Source: DASPXY01 sp038227745 (lineage in GTDB: Bacteria > Planctomycetota > Planctomycetia > Gemmatales > Gemmataceae). Taken from it: a DNA stretch of 16,611 bases. The notes beneath the pieces were generated by a model. It was not told the origin of the DNA and did no database searches. It worked only from the letters and a program-made list of their open reading frames with translations. A program made the position numbers and the translations under genes. The DNA lies in NCBI GenBank assembly GCA_038227745.1, contig JBBRPS010000121.1:1-16611 (forward strand), written 5' to 3'. This document shows positions 8,601-13,904 of this stretch, in pieces (positions within the stretch are counted from its first letter, which is position 1; every line of letters begins with the position of its first letter).

Positions 8601-11118
8601 CCGTCGCCAGTCCGAGTAACCGTTCCCGCACCGCCTCGGCGCCGGGGTGGACGAGCGCCGGCCCGCGCAGCACTTCAACCATCCGCGCCAGGACGTTGCG
8701 GGCGTAACGGGCCAGCATCTGCAGATACTCCGCACGGTCGCGGTCGATGGTGCGCGGCTCCTCGTCGAGAGCCTCGTCGAACTCGCCCAACTTGCGGTCC
8801 AGGCACGTCAGCAGCCGCCCCAGTTCAGCCACCTCCGCGGCGTGCTGGCCGTTGAGCGCCTCTGCTCCCGCCAGCCGCAGGCCCACACCGAGCGCCTCCA
8901 GTTCCGGCTCCCAGGGGTCGAGGGCACGGGGCGCGGCGGGACGGGCCAGGCCGGCTGCCTCCTGGTCGGCGAGCAGCCGCGTCACGACCGGTGAGTGGAC
9001 CGCGTAGACGAAGCGGTGCCGGCCGTCGCGCCCCCAGTCCACCAGGTCGCTGGTCCGCCAGCACGTCTCACACTTGATGCAGTTCTCGAAATTGACGACG
9101 ACCTGCACCTGACCGCCGGCGCCGACGCGCGCCTCGTAGACGTGTGCCGGGCAGACGTGCCACAGCCCGGCCTTGACGACCGCGTCCTTCTCCGCCAGCA
9201 CCTGCGGCCAGAGGACATGAATGTGCGACTCCTTGACGCTCTCATAGGCGAGCGTCGCCAGCCGCGCCTCCCACTCCTGGAGCGCGCCGACCGTCGCCGG
9301 CGTCATGTCGGCCGCCCTGCCCGCGGCGCGGACGTAGTCCGCATAAGGCCCCTGGTCCACTGCGCCGCCCTCGTCCCGCCGCCCGCCGAGCAGCCGGCGT
9401 ACGCGGCCCCAGCCGAGCACGACGGCGGTGGAGACGGCCGCCGCCAGGCCCAACCCGCCGGCGCGGAGCAGATCGACGAGGTTGACCTGCTTGACCAGCA
9501 GGCGCACCGCCGCGGGCAGCTTGTCCCCCAGCGGTTCGCCGTCGTTCGTGTAGACGCGCCGCGCCGCTGCGGCCAGCACCGGGGCGAAGCGCGCGAACCA
9601 GCGGCGCAGCGACGCCGGCAGCAACCCCCCCGGTTCGGCCCCTCCCGCGACCGTGTAGTGCAGCTTGACCGCGCCCGCGGCGGGCACGTGGGCGCGCGGC
9701 TGGCGCAGCAGGTCGCGCACGGCGTTGAGGGTGCCGTCGAGCAGCAGCCGGCCCAGCGACGGGACGACCGCCACCTCCTCCAGGTGCAAGGCGCGGGCCA
9801 GGTGGTGGGCGTCGTCGCGCAGCTCCGGCCAGTTCGCCGGCCCCGCCAGGCCGCGCACCAGGCGCAGCCACGCCCCCCAACGCGCCGGCAGCCAGCGGTC
9901 CGAGCGCGTCCACAGGTACGCGCTGCCCAGCGCCAGGTCGAGGTTGCGGCCGAAGAAGACGTGCGTCTTCTTGACGTAGCCCGGCCAGCGCCGCAGGAAA
10001 TCGACGTCGCGCCAGTAATGTGTCTGCTGGAGCGGCTCCAGGTAATGCCGCTGGAGCGCCGCGCGTGTGAACCCGCCGCCTTCCGCACGGATGCGGACGG
10101 CGGCGCGGGCGAGCAGCAGGCCCATCGCCGTCGCCGGGCCGGTGAAGTTCGGGTACGGGAAGTCGATGCCGATGGCGCTGGCGGCACCGCCGATGGCGAG
10201 GCCCGCGTCGATGAGCGTGGGGATGTCGCGGGCGCCGCCGCCGCGGATCAGCTTGGCGCCGAACGTGCTGCGCCGTCCGCCCTCGAGCCACGGCCGCAGG
10301 GCGGGCAACCCCTCGAACCATTGCAGGAGGAGGTTCGGGTCGCCATCGAAGTGCTCGCGCAGGTTGTCCGCGGGCAGGACCAGGCCGACCGACAGGCTGC
10401 GGCGGTTGGTGTAGAGGAAGCCGCCCATGTTCAGGTGGACGGGCCGGCCGCGCAGCGTGCCGTTGCGCACCAGCATCTCGTACGCCACGCCCTCTTCGGG
10501 ACCGACCCCGAAGCGCTCCTCGACGGCGCGCGGCGGCAGCTCGATGACCTCCTTGATGCCCTGGAGGAACTTCGGCGCCTCGCGCGGGTCGGTGTAGCGC
10601 TCGTAGCCTTCGCGCGTGACGAGGTTCGACGCATCGCCCTCGGCGAGGAAGACGAGGTCGGCGTAGAGCGGGCCGCGGTTGGTGCAGACGCCGACGACGC
10701 GGCCGCCCTCGCGGATCAGGCTCTCGACGGTCGTCGCGTTGAGGATCGTGGCTCCGTGCCGCAGCGCGACCTGGGCGAGGTGGTGGTCGTAGATGGGCCG
10801 CAGGACCGTGTAACAGTGACGAAACGCGGCGGGGTCGCGGTATTTCAGGCCGAGCAGGCCGTGGCCGTCGGTGGCGAAGAAGCCGCGCTCAACCAGGCGG
10901 CGCTCCCAGGCGAGGGCTTCGACGCCGTCGGGGCCGAGCACGTCGGGCTGGGCGAGGTTCTCGCAGAAGTAGACGCAGCCCGACCAGTTCTCGGCGCCGG
11001 GGAAGGCGGCCGCCTCGACGACGGCGACCGCGAAGCCGGCGCGGGCCAGGGCGATGGCGGCGGTCAGGCCCGCCGCGCCGGCGCCGACCACCACGACGTC
11101 ATAGTTGCTCGCGTTCAT
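2623..11118 (-). CDS. Giant fusion: ETF-quinone oxidoreductase (FixC-FixX) - acyl-CoA dehydrogenase x2 - ETF beta - ETF alpha
   Basis: 2831 residues in one frame without interruption. (a) 1-590: FixC/ETF-QO flavoprotein; FAD-binding GAGAAG 12-17, family segment FLYTNRRSLSVG 234-245, hydrophobic stretch about 552-570 likely contacting the membrane. (b) about 648-715: ETF-QO/FixX iron-sulfur domain with C656, C680, C683 and C686. (c) about 935-1260: acyl-CoA dehydrogenase-like unit retaining the family C-terminal pattern (FGGTGYSEDD 1217-1226, YYRD) but with no catalytic YEGT; FLGPDN (1240-1245) is there instead. (d) about 1435-2035: acyl-CoA dehydrogenase with LTEPSAGSD 1679-1687, KMWITNG 1808-1814 and IYEGTNEIQR 2011-2020 (probable base E2013), plus two long insertions and a helical extension to about 2180. 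(e) about 2184-2400: ETF beta. (f) about 2468-2822: ETF alpha with SRK 2728-2730, IGQSG 2744-2748, VGVSGAPQH 2759-2767 and FNRDPEAP 2780-2787. Expected role: oxidise acyl-CoA and pass electrons via ETF to membrane quinone. Start supported by AAGGAG 8 nt upstream. The domain calls are by recognition of motifs; the joint function is inferred. Confidence 0.93.
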   Translation of the reverse strand: MNASNYDVVVVGAGAAGLTAAIALARAGFAVAVVEAAAFPGAENWSGCVYFCENLAQPDVLGPDGVEALAWERRLVERGFFATDGHGLLGLKYRDPAAFRHCYTVLRPIYDHHLAQVALRHGATILNATTVESLIREGGRVVGVCTNRGPLYADLVFLAEGDASNLVTREGYERYTDPREAPKFLQGIKEVIELPPRAVEERFGVGPEEGVAYEMLVRNGTLRGRPVHLNMGGFLYTNRRSLSVGLVLPADNLREHFDGDPNLLLQWFEGLPALRPWLEGGRRSTFGAKLIRGGGARDIPTLIDAGLAIGGAASAIGIDFPYPNFTGPATAMGLLLARAAVRIRAEGGGFTRAALQRHYLEPLQQTHYWRDVDFLRRWPGYVKKTHVFFGRNLDLALGSAYLWTRSDRWLPARWGAWLRLVRGLAGPANWPELRDDAHHLARALHLEEVAVVPSLGRLLLDGTLNAVRDLLRQPRAHVPAAGAVKLHYTVAGGAEPGGLLPASLRRWFARFAPVLAAAARRVYTNDGEPLGDKLPAAVRLLVKQVNLVDLLRAGGLGLAAAVSTAVVLGWGRVRRLLGGRRDEGGAVDQGPYADYVRAAGRAADMTPATVGALQEWEARLATLAYESVKESHIHVLWPQVLAEKDAVVKAGLWHVCPAHVYEARVGAGGQVQVVVNFENCIKCETCWRTSDLVDWGRDGRHRFVYAVHSPVVTRLLADQEAAGLARPAAPRALDPWEPELEALGVGLRLAGAEALNGQHAAEVAELGRLLTCLDRKLGEFDEALDEEPRTIDRDRAEYLQMLARYARNVLARMVEVLRGPALVHPGAEAVRERLLGLATAATDKAGERLRRAQAQRYAWAAGDGRQLRQHHLPGMRRCLDLLGTPAATEPNPLRSWLRAEDDRAAVGERLIDWRRRLDAVFSAGIWRELEQGTPLTEEQNRLLRELISQIPVLDPQDLGQTLHPPERKALLAELGRRDPSLAYRVANHLWARDLAAVIGEELPLRETLHLYLREGKWLCFAVLRDREDSGGAEAVFVPAQGGTVLLMLHGDEVAVSAGESGSGFTIEPLPTLGLRGAGLSRLVLTERAAPQAWSAVDRERLLRAWTVLSAADLTSIAFGMADLLCRRAVEQATSRVQFPGLFHDEEARDAIGKFGAVKKMVADLAARRYLIETLDHDLSPADFSEAAAERAGLVKALVAEALGSAPGSVSYNAGQVFGGTGYSEDDILSKYYRDAAAWRFLGPDNPTLLAAHGGRLLANWHAEGENLSEFPGEAELFDEAAQRKALQAQLDVLRVHRARLRTLVAEFQAAGARSPNDPLAAAEVRDALGRQDAYLLGGKALLLRTHARLERGVSSEAEIALLRVWLDSATAALEEFEGAVRRAVDPVPRPVSGAGTPVTVYADFLAAPLPYDSGDFLVKPVDPLQPRYVPEMVETDPRLADYDRGLRALLTAQFGAPRDGLVYERYLEQTHRPDDSDIAFLRRHGFFRMPIPKDLGGEGRPKVEYYLLTTETHRLADVAVSLTIQVNSSLGTTPVLLARAKDLPKAQKDLTAFAGDAALQSEVRKGLQKLVASPPVATGGPEVTGAYRELQKRLNETVLTLTALRVLFHRFAAAWQEAGRAGLAYDLPGMRARLEEALAAWQEGCGRAAELLDELGRRRQACDLFLRWVASGQISAFALTEPSAGSDTARVATRARLRSVPVEREPDGVLRFVPADGKEPRHLLDAARLEFRTVEVDGQPESRAFYRWSDAAEPAPIHFDEYDYETDDPRRMRYYVYGGRRVHFTDVAQLRERDGKPWYDYWELNGAKMWITNGRVCGIMCLYARAEEGVTGFIVDRHAEGLVVGKDEAKMGQCGSPTNELSLQAVRVPRENVIGLEGRGQVNALETLNVGRAGLAMSAMAQMVRLSGWASAFAKERLAGADGRVPDWAAWRLRQLEEDRFTAEAIAYEVIGRFEHKQTKSIRLESAIGKMLGSELLHRVIETAEEIHGLAGQTQLHLVEKRKRDARVLNIYEGTNEIQRFFILRDVLSELAPRWGGTAALPGAAPDAERLEALKGEVRQRVLAAVESFGQQLWQNPNLQANCFLLSEAVAWVAAADSTLGRLTFLGRLPPGTVPGQAERSDVGRGALARCFAEVRGRLRRFDDELTNLRHGFYAPSVRAASLLFRRAGEAEPVSPPRSRITRPLAVLVVLDAPAPGVPQPQVTDGRLLEPYRALGAGDRAALETALRLRDRADSRVSVEVVTVGPPSVGQLLREAVSLGADRVRLVLAPEEAVATDRAAAALAAVLGGEPFDLVLTGAGAGDSAEGLLGRLAGEALGLPFAGQAPHLAVRAGADGDSLLLAGADGGGQRVRSLPAVVAVEPGSPLRTFTVDGYLAGLTRTVETVPWPPGVEVVHVTFLGTGQAAASSEVAPRPLLPHEAGQMVLETAGVHAAGATRGRAGAPAPGQATFTIEDTDDPSLFRQGQGAPPRVVAVLAAEAGGRLRPTAARTLDAARFVAQFVPGGAETAVLLLAPPEEAAQRLALTEVLSLSPADVCLLVAEGIDTSDEVRARILAECWIAKPGTPAAVVAEPWAEAALATLAARSGHVDPIVLRVRALDREQGLLLAETARQGNLRVRWPLTPAAGGTCWVGLTAEPEIGAAPPPQRTGPVSVERWAPHLERFHGRGDVRRLLEELKQGAGLTRLSDAEFILDVGFGVGNRDGYEAVIEPLERVLRALGVRGVMVGGSRKVTEELHLLPADRQIGQSGVSVNPRVLLAVGVSGAPQHLNYIGPRATVVAFNRDPEAPLMTLNQRQARPRVYAVVGDLFETVPAFTAALREEHPAGDGHGKG
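6378..6401. repeat. Perfect 24-bp palindrome inside the giant fusion gene
   Basis: GCCCACCCGTTG is followed directly by its exact reverse complement, with no loop. It is read in frame as residues 1573-1581 (SPPVATGGP) of the fusion protein and lies within a roughly 120-residue helical insertion of the active acyl-CoA dehydrogenase unit. The Pro/Gly-rich nonapeptide interrupts otherwise helical, charged sequence. It looks like a mobile palindromic repeat that landed in the coding sequence without breaking the frame, but a single copy in the window cannot prove that. Confidence 0.75.
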
Positions 11119-11126
11119 CAGGCGTT

Positions 11127-11132
11127 CTCCTT
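11127..11132 (-). promoter_or_regulatory. Strong Shine-Dalgarno site for the giant fusion gene
   Basis: AAGGAG on the minus strand, 8 nt before the ATG at 11118. It fixes the start just before the FAD-binding motif. The open frame continues upstream through the hairpin at 11218-11266, but that extension has no comparable site and reads as repeat sequence. Confidence 0.75.
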
Positions 11133-11217
11133 CCCGCCGGGCGCTGTGGGCAATGCGAAGTCTAGCCGCGATTGAGCCAGATCCCGCTGGGCGGGGGGCG
11201 GCGAGCAGCGATTTGCG

Positions 11218-11266
11218 GCCGGGTCTTTGGAGTGCGGCGCCGAGCGCCGCACTCCAAAGACCCGGC
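11218..11266. repeat. Perfect 23-bp inverted repeat with 3-nt loop
   Basis: Positions 11218-11240 and 11244-11266 are exact reverse complements with a CGA loop, giving an extremely stable hairpin. The arm core is GTCTTTGGAGTGCGGCG. It lies in the 181-bp gap between the fadJ-like stop (11300) and the giant fusion start (11118), 100 nt before that start. It could attenuate read-through, protect the upstream message, or simply be a REP/MITE-like dispersed element. No T-tract follows it on the transcribed strand. Confidence 0.85.
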
Positions 11267-11299
11267 TGCACTCGTTCGCAAACGGCTCTAAACGAGGAT

Positions 11300-13462
11300 T
11301 CATCCGTGTTTATCTGTGTTGACCTGTGGCGGGTTCTGTTCCGCCAGGCGGCGCAGCTCGGCGCACGGCTCGAACCGCGGCCCGAGGCGCTCCGCCAGTT
11401 CCGTCAGTGACGCGACGATGGCACTGTAGCCGCGCTGCCGGGCGTAGCGCAGCGGCCCGCCCCGGTGCGGCGCCCAACCGCTGCCCAGCACCATCGCCAG
11501 GTCGATCGCGTCGGCGCCGTCGGCGATGCCCTCCGCCAGGCAGCGGATCGCTTCGTTGACGCTCAGGCCCACCAGGCGCGCCCGCGCCTCGGCCATCAGG
11601 TCCTCCGGCGAGGCTGCCGGCATGTGGGGCGTTCCGCCGCCCCAGAGCAGGGCCATCGCGTCGTCGTTCTCGCGCGGGCGGCCACGGCGGTAGCGGTAGA
11701 AGCCCGCCTGGCTCTTGACGCCGAGCCAGCCCTTCTCCTTCATCTTCTCGAAGGCGGGGTTTGGGCTCAGCCGGCCCGCGAACACCGGCTCCAGCGACCG
11801 GGCGATGGCCGCCGCCACGTCCAGACCGACCTGGTCGAGTACCTCCAGCGGCCCCATCGGCATGCCGAAGCGCCGCATGGCCTCATCGACCCGCTGCACG
11901 CGCATCCCCTCGCCGACCAGCAATACCGCCTCGTTCAGGTACGGCACCAGGATGCGGTTCACCAGGAAGCCGGGGCTGTCCTTGACGAAGACAGGGGTCT
12001 TGCCCAGGCCGACGACCCACTCGGCCAGGCTGTCGCTGACGTCCTGCTTCGTCTGGGGTGGGCGGACGATCTCGACCAGCGGCATCTTGTGGACGGGGTT
12101 AAAGAAGTGCAGGCCGGCGACGCGCTTCGGGTACTGCAGGTCCTCCGTCAGCGGCGCGACGCGCAGCGACGAGGTGTTCGTCGCCAGGATCGTCGAGGGC
12201 GAGGTGTGCTTCTCCATCTCGCGGAAGACGGAGCGCTTGGTCTTCGGATCCTCGACGACCGCCTCGATGCACAGGTCGAGGTCGGCGAAGCCTTTCCAGG
12301 CGGTGGTGCCGTGGATGTTGGCCAGCTTCCTCGGGATCTCGGCGGTCGTGAGCAGGCCGCGCTCCACCGCCTTGGTGAGCAGCGTGAGGATGCGCATGAT
12401 GGCGGTGCCGAGGGCCTTCTCGTCTGGCTCGCGGATCACCACGTCGCAGCCCTTGAGCACGGCGAGTTGCACGATGCCGGCGCCCATCGTCCCGGCCCCG
12501 ACGACGCCGACGCGGCGGATCGGCGGCGAATCGGGGCGGGGCTTCCCCTGCCACGGCCTGCGCGCCTCCTCGCGCTGGAGGAAGAGGCGGATGAGGTTGT
12601 GACAGGCGTCGCTCGCCGCCAGCCGCGCCACCGCCGCGCGCTCGTACGCCAGGCCGGCTTCGAGGCCCTGCTTCAGGCCGGCGCGCACCGCCTGTAGGGC
12701 CTCCCACGGCGCCGGCATGTCCTCCGGCAGGCGGCGCCGCAGCAACCGCTCCGTGCCGCGGAAGATCACCCAGCGGCCCGCCGCCGTCGATTCCAGCAGC
12801 CGCTGCCGCCACGTCCTCAGGGGCAGCCCGGTGCGCCGCCGCTTGACCGGGCGTGCCAGGAAAGCGGGAGGCTCTTCCTCCTTTTCGTCCGCGAGACCGT
12901 CCGCCAGCCCCCAGCGCACCGCCTCGGCGGCGCCCAGGCGACGGCCGGCGAGGAGCATCTGCAGGCCGTGCTCCAGGCCGACGAGGCGCGGTAGCCGCTG
13001 CGTGCCGCCCCAGCCAGGGATCAGGCCCAGCTCCACCTCGGGCAGGCCGAACTGCGTGCGCGGGCTGTCGATCGCCACGCGGTAGTCGCACGCCAGGGCC
13101 AGCTCCATGCCGCCGCCCAGGCAGGCGCCGCCGACGATTGCGGCGCTCGGGATGGGCAGGTTGGCGAGCTTGTCGAGGACGCGCTGCCCCGCCGCGGACA
13201 GGGCGCCGGCCTCCGCGGGGCTGGTGAGTTGCGACAGTTCGTGGACGTCGGCGCCGGTGACGAAGGTGCCCGGCTTGCCGCTGCGCAGCACGAGCAGGCG
13301 GAAGGAGTCGTCGCCGGCGACGCGGTCGAGGGCCGCTTCGAGGTCGGTGAGTACCTGCCGCGACAGGACGTTGACGCTGCGGTCGGGCACGTCGAGGACC
13401 AGGGCGGCGACGCCGTCGGGCAGTCGGTTGACCCACAGAGTTGGTGTCTGGAAGAACGCCAT
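11300..13462 (-). CDS. fadJ: FadJ-type fatty acid oxidation complex alpha subunit: enoyl-CoA hydratase / 3-hydroxyacyl-CoA dehydrogenase
   Basis: 720 residues, the usual size of FadB/FadJ. The crotonase domain (about 10-190) has GACLGGGMEL 112-121 and the two catalytic glutamates E120 and E142 (GLPEVELG). A basic, less conserved linker (about 195-310) leads to the NAD-dependent dehydrogenase domain: GAGTMG 322-327, LATNTSSL 426-433, HFFNPVHKM 452-460, catalytic pair H452/E464, DSPGFLVNR 495-503, then the C-terminal helical domain to about 700. It hydrates trans-2-enoyl-CoA and oxidises the 3-hydroxyacyl-CoA with NAD+, the two steps after the acyl-CoA dehydrogenase encoded downstream on the same strand. 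The crotonase core reads closer to FadJ than FadB. The ATG at 13462 matches the family N-terminus, though only a weak AGGA lies 10 nt upstream. The last residues (VNTDKHG) are encoded by a 10-bp-period repeat and lie beyond the family core. No thiolase partner is present in the window. Confidence 0.92.
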   Translation of the reverse strand: MAFFQTPTLWVNRLPDGVAALVLDVPDRSVNVLSRQVLTDLEAALDRVAGDDSFRLLVLRSGKPGTFVTGADVHELSQLTSPAEAGALSAAGQRVLDKLANLPIPSAAIVGGACLGGGMELALACDYRVAIDSPRTQFGLPEVELGLIPGWGGTQRLPRLVGLEHGLQMLLAGRRLGAAEAVRWGLADGLADEKEEEPPAFLARPVKRRRTGLPLRTWRQRLLESTAAGRWVIFRGTERLLRRRLPEDMPAPWEALQAVRAGLKQGLEAGLAYERAAVARLAASDACHNLIRLFLQREEARRPWQGKPRPDSPPIRRVGVVGAGTMGAGIVQLAVLKGCDVVIREPDEKALGTAIMRILTLLTKAVERGLLTTAEIPRKLANIHGTTAWKGFADLDLCIEAVVEDPKTKRSVFREMEKHTSPSTILATNTSSLRVAPLTEDLQYPKRVAGLHFFNPVHKMPLVEIVRPPQTKQDVSDSLAEWVVGLGKTPVFVKDSPGFLVNRILVPYLNEAVLLVGEGMRVQRVDEAMRRFGMPMGPLEVLDQVGLDVAAAIARSLEPVFAGRLSPNPAFEKMKEKGWLGVKSQAGFYRYRRGRPRENDDAMALLWGGGTPHMPAASPEDLMAEARARLVGLSVNEAIRCLAEGIADGADAIDLAMVLGSGWAPHRGGPLRYARQRGYSAIVASLTELAERLGPRFEPCAELRRLAEQNPPQVNTDKHG
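11301..11330. repeat. Three imperfect 10-bp direct repeats overlapping the end of fadJ
   Basis: Three successive decamers, CATCCGTGTT, TATCTGTGTT and GACCTGTGGC, run in register on the plus strand. On the minus strand they form the last codons of the fadJ-like gene (ending NTDKHG) and its TGA. The composition differs from the surrounding GC-rich gene, suggesting a dispersed repeat that has extended or replaced the original 3' end. Confidence 0.55.
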
Positions 13463-13515
13463 GCGCTTTCGGTCCTGGGTTCGCGGTTCCGCTATGTCGC
13501 TCGGCGGATATCGTG

Positions 13516-13521
13516 ATTGTA
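13516..13521 (-). promoter_or_regulatory. Candidate -10 element of the fadJ gene
   Basis: TACAAT on the minus strand matches the sigma-70 -10 consensus at 5 of 6 positions and lies 54 nt upstream of the ATG at 13462. No good -35 hexamer is found at 16-18 nt, so this is a weak call. Confidence 0.25.
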
Positions 13522-13664
13522 CAGAGCGGCGGGCCGCGGGTGACATGCCGGTTTCGGCCGCCCGCGTCCCAACATCTTGCCGCAGCCCGGCCGCCGGGAT
13601 TCCCTGGGCACCGGAACCCATCCGGGACACCGGATATGGCAGATAGGCCTGGGAAGGAATTCGC

Positions 13665-13692
13665 TTGACAGGCCAAAGGGGCGCGGGAGAAT
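13665..13692 (+). promoter_or_regulatory. Candidate promoter of the WD40 kinase gene
   Basis: A perfect TTGACA (13665-13670) is followed after 16 nt by GAGAAT (13687-13692), 4 of 6 matches to the -10 consensus. It points toward the kinase and would leave a leader of roughly 205 nt that includes the 13818-13859 stem. Confidence 0.35.
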
Positions 13693-13817
13693 GAGCGCCT
13701 GTTGCGGCCAGGGGGCCTGGGAGGGCCGGTTGGCCCAGGCTGGACCACTTCCACCTACGGTTCGCGGCCATCAGGCGCAGTTCGGCCGCAGATGGGGGAC
13801 GTTTTCCGGCACCCTAC

Positions 13818-13859
13818 CCTCCGGCCCGCGGCTACCGGTAATCAATCGTCGGCCGGAGG
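13818..13859 (+). promoter_or_regulatory. Leader hairpin upstream of the WD40 kinase
   Basis: CCTCCGGCC (13818-13826) and GGCCGGAGG (13851-13859) are exact complements around a 24-nt loop, ending 45 nt before the ATG. It may be a leader stem-loop or a protein-binding dyad; no riboswitch family is recognised. Confidence 0.3.
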
Positions 13860-13889
13860 TCGCGCAGCGTGGTCGTGTCCCCTTCCTCC

Positions 13890-13895
13890 AAGGAG
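13890..13895 (+). promoter_or_regulatory. Shine-Dalgarno site deciding the WD40 kinase start
   Basis: AAGGAG lies 9 nt before the ATG at 13905. It excludes the upstream in-frame GTG at 13869, from which translation would run through the ribosome site itself. Confidence 0.65.
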
Positions 13896-13904
13896 TCGCC
13901 CGCC

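Larger units (their letters stand above)
13463..13904. other. Divergent intergenic region between fadJ and the WD40 kinase
   Basis: This 442-bp gap separates two genes transcribed away from each other. I see no convincing coding sequence: the small open frames here are extensions of neighbouring frames without ribosome sites or recognisable motifs. It holds candidate promoter elements for both sides (13516-13521 minus, 13665-13692 plus) and a 9-bp stem in the leader of the kinase (13818-13859). Confidence 0.6.

Noticed and set aside
2623..11118. Giant frame as a modular polyketide or peptide synthase
   Set aside because: There are no ketosynthase, acyltransferase, carrier-protein or condensation motifs; the motifs seen are all of flavoprotein electron-transfer and acyl-CoA dehydrogenase families.
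8995..11175. Plus-strand open frame of 726 codons
   Set aside because: It is the complementary shadow of the FixC-FixX region, with biased composition and no recognisable domain.
11119..11271. N-terminal extension of the giant fusion upstream of 11118
   Set aside because: The added residues are read through the 23-bp hairpin and the Shine-Dalgarno site, and the FAD-binding fold starts directly after the ATG at 11118.
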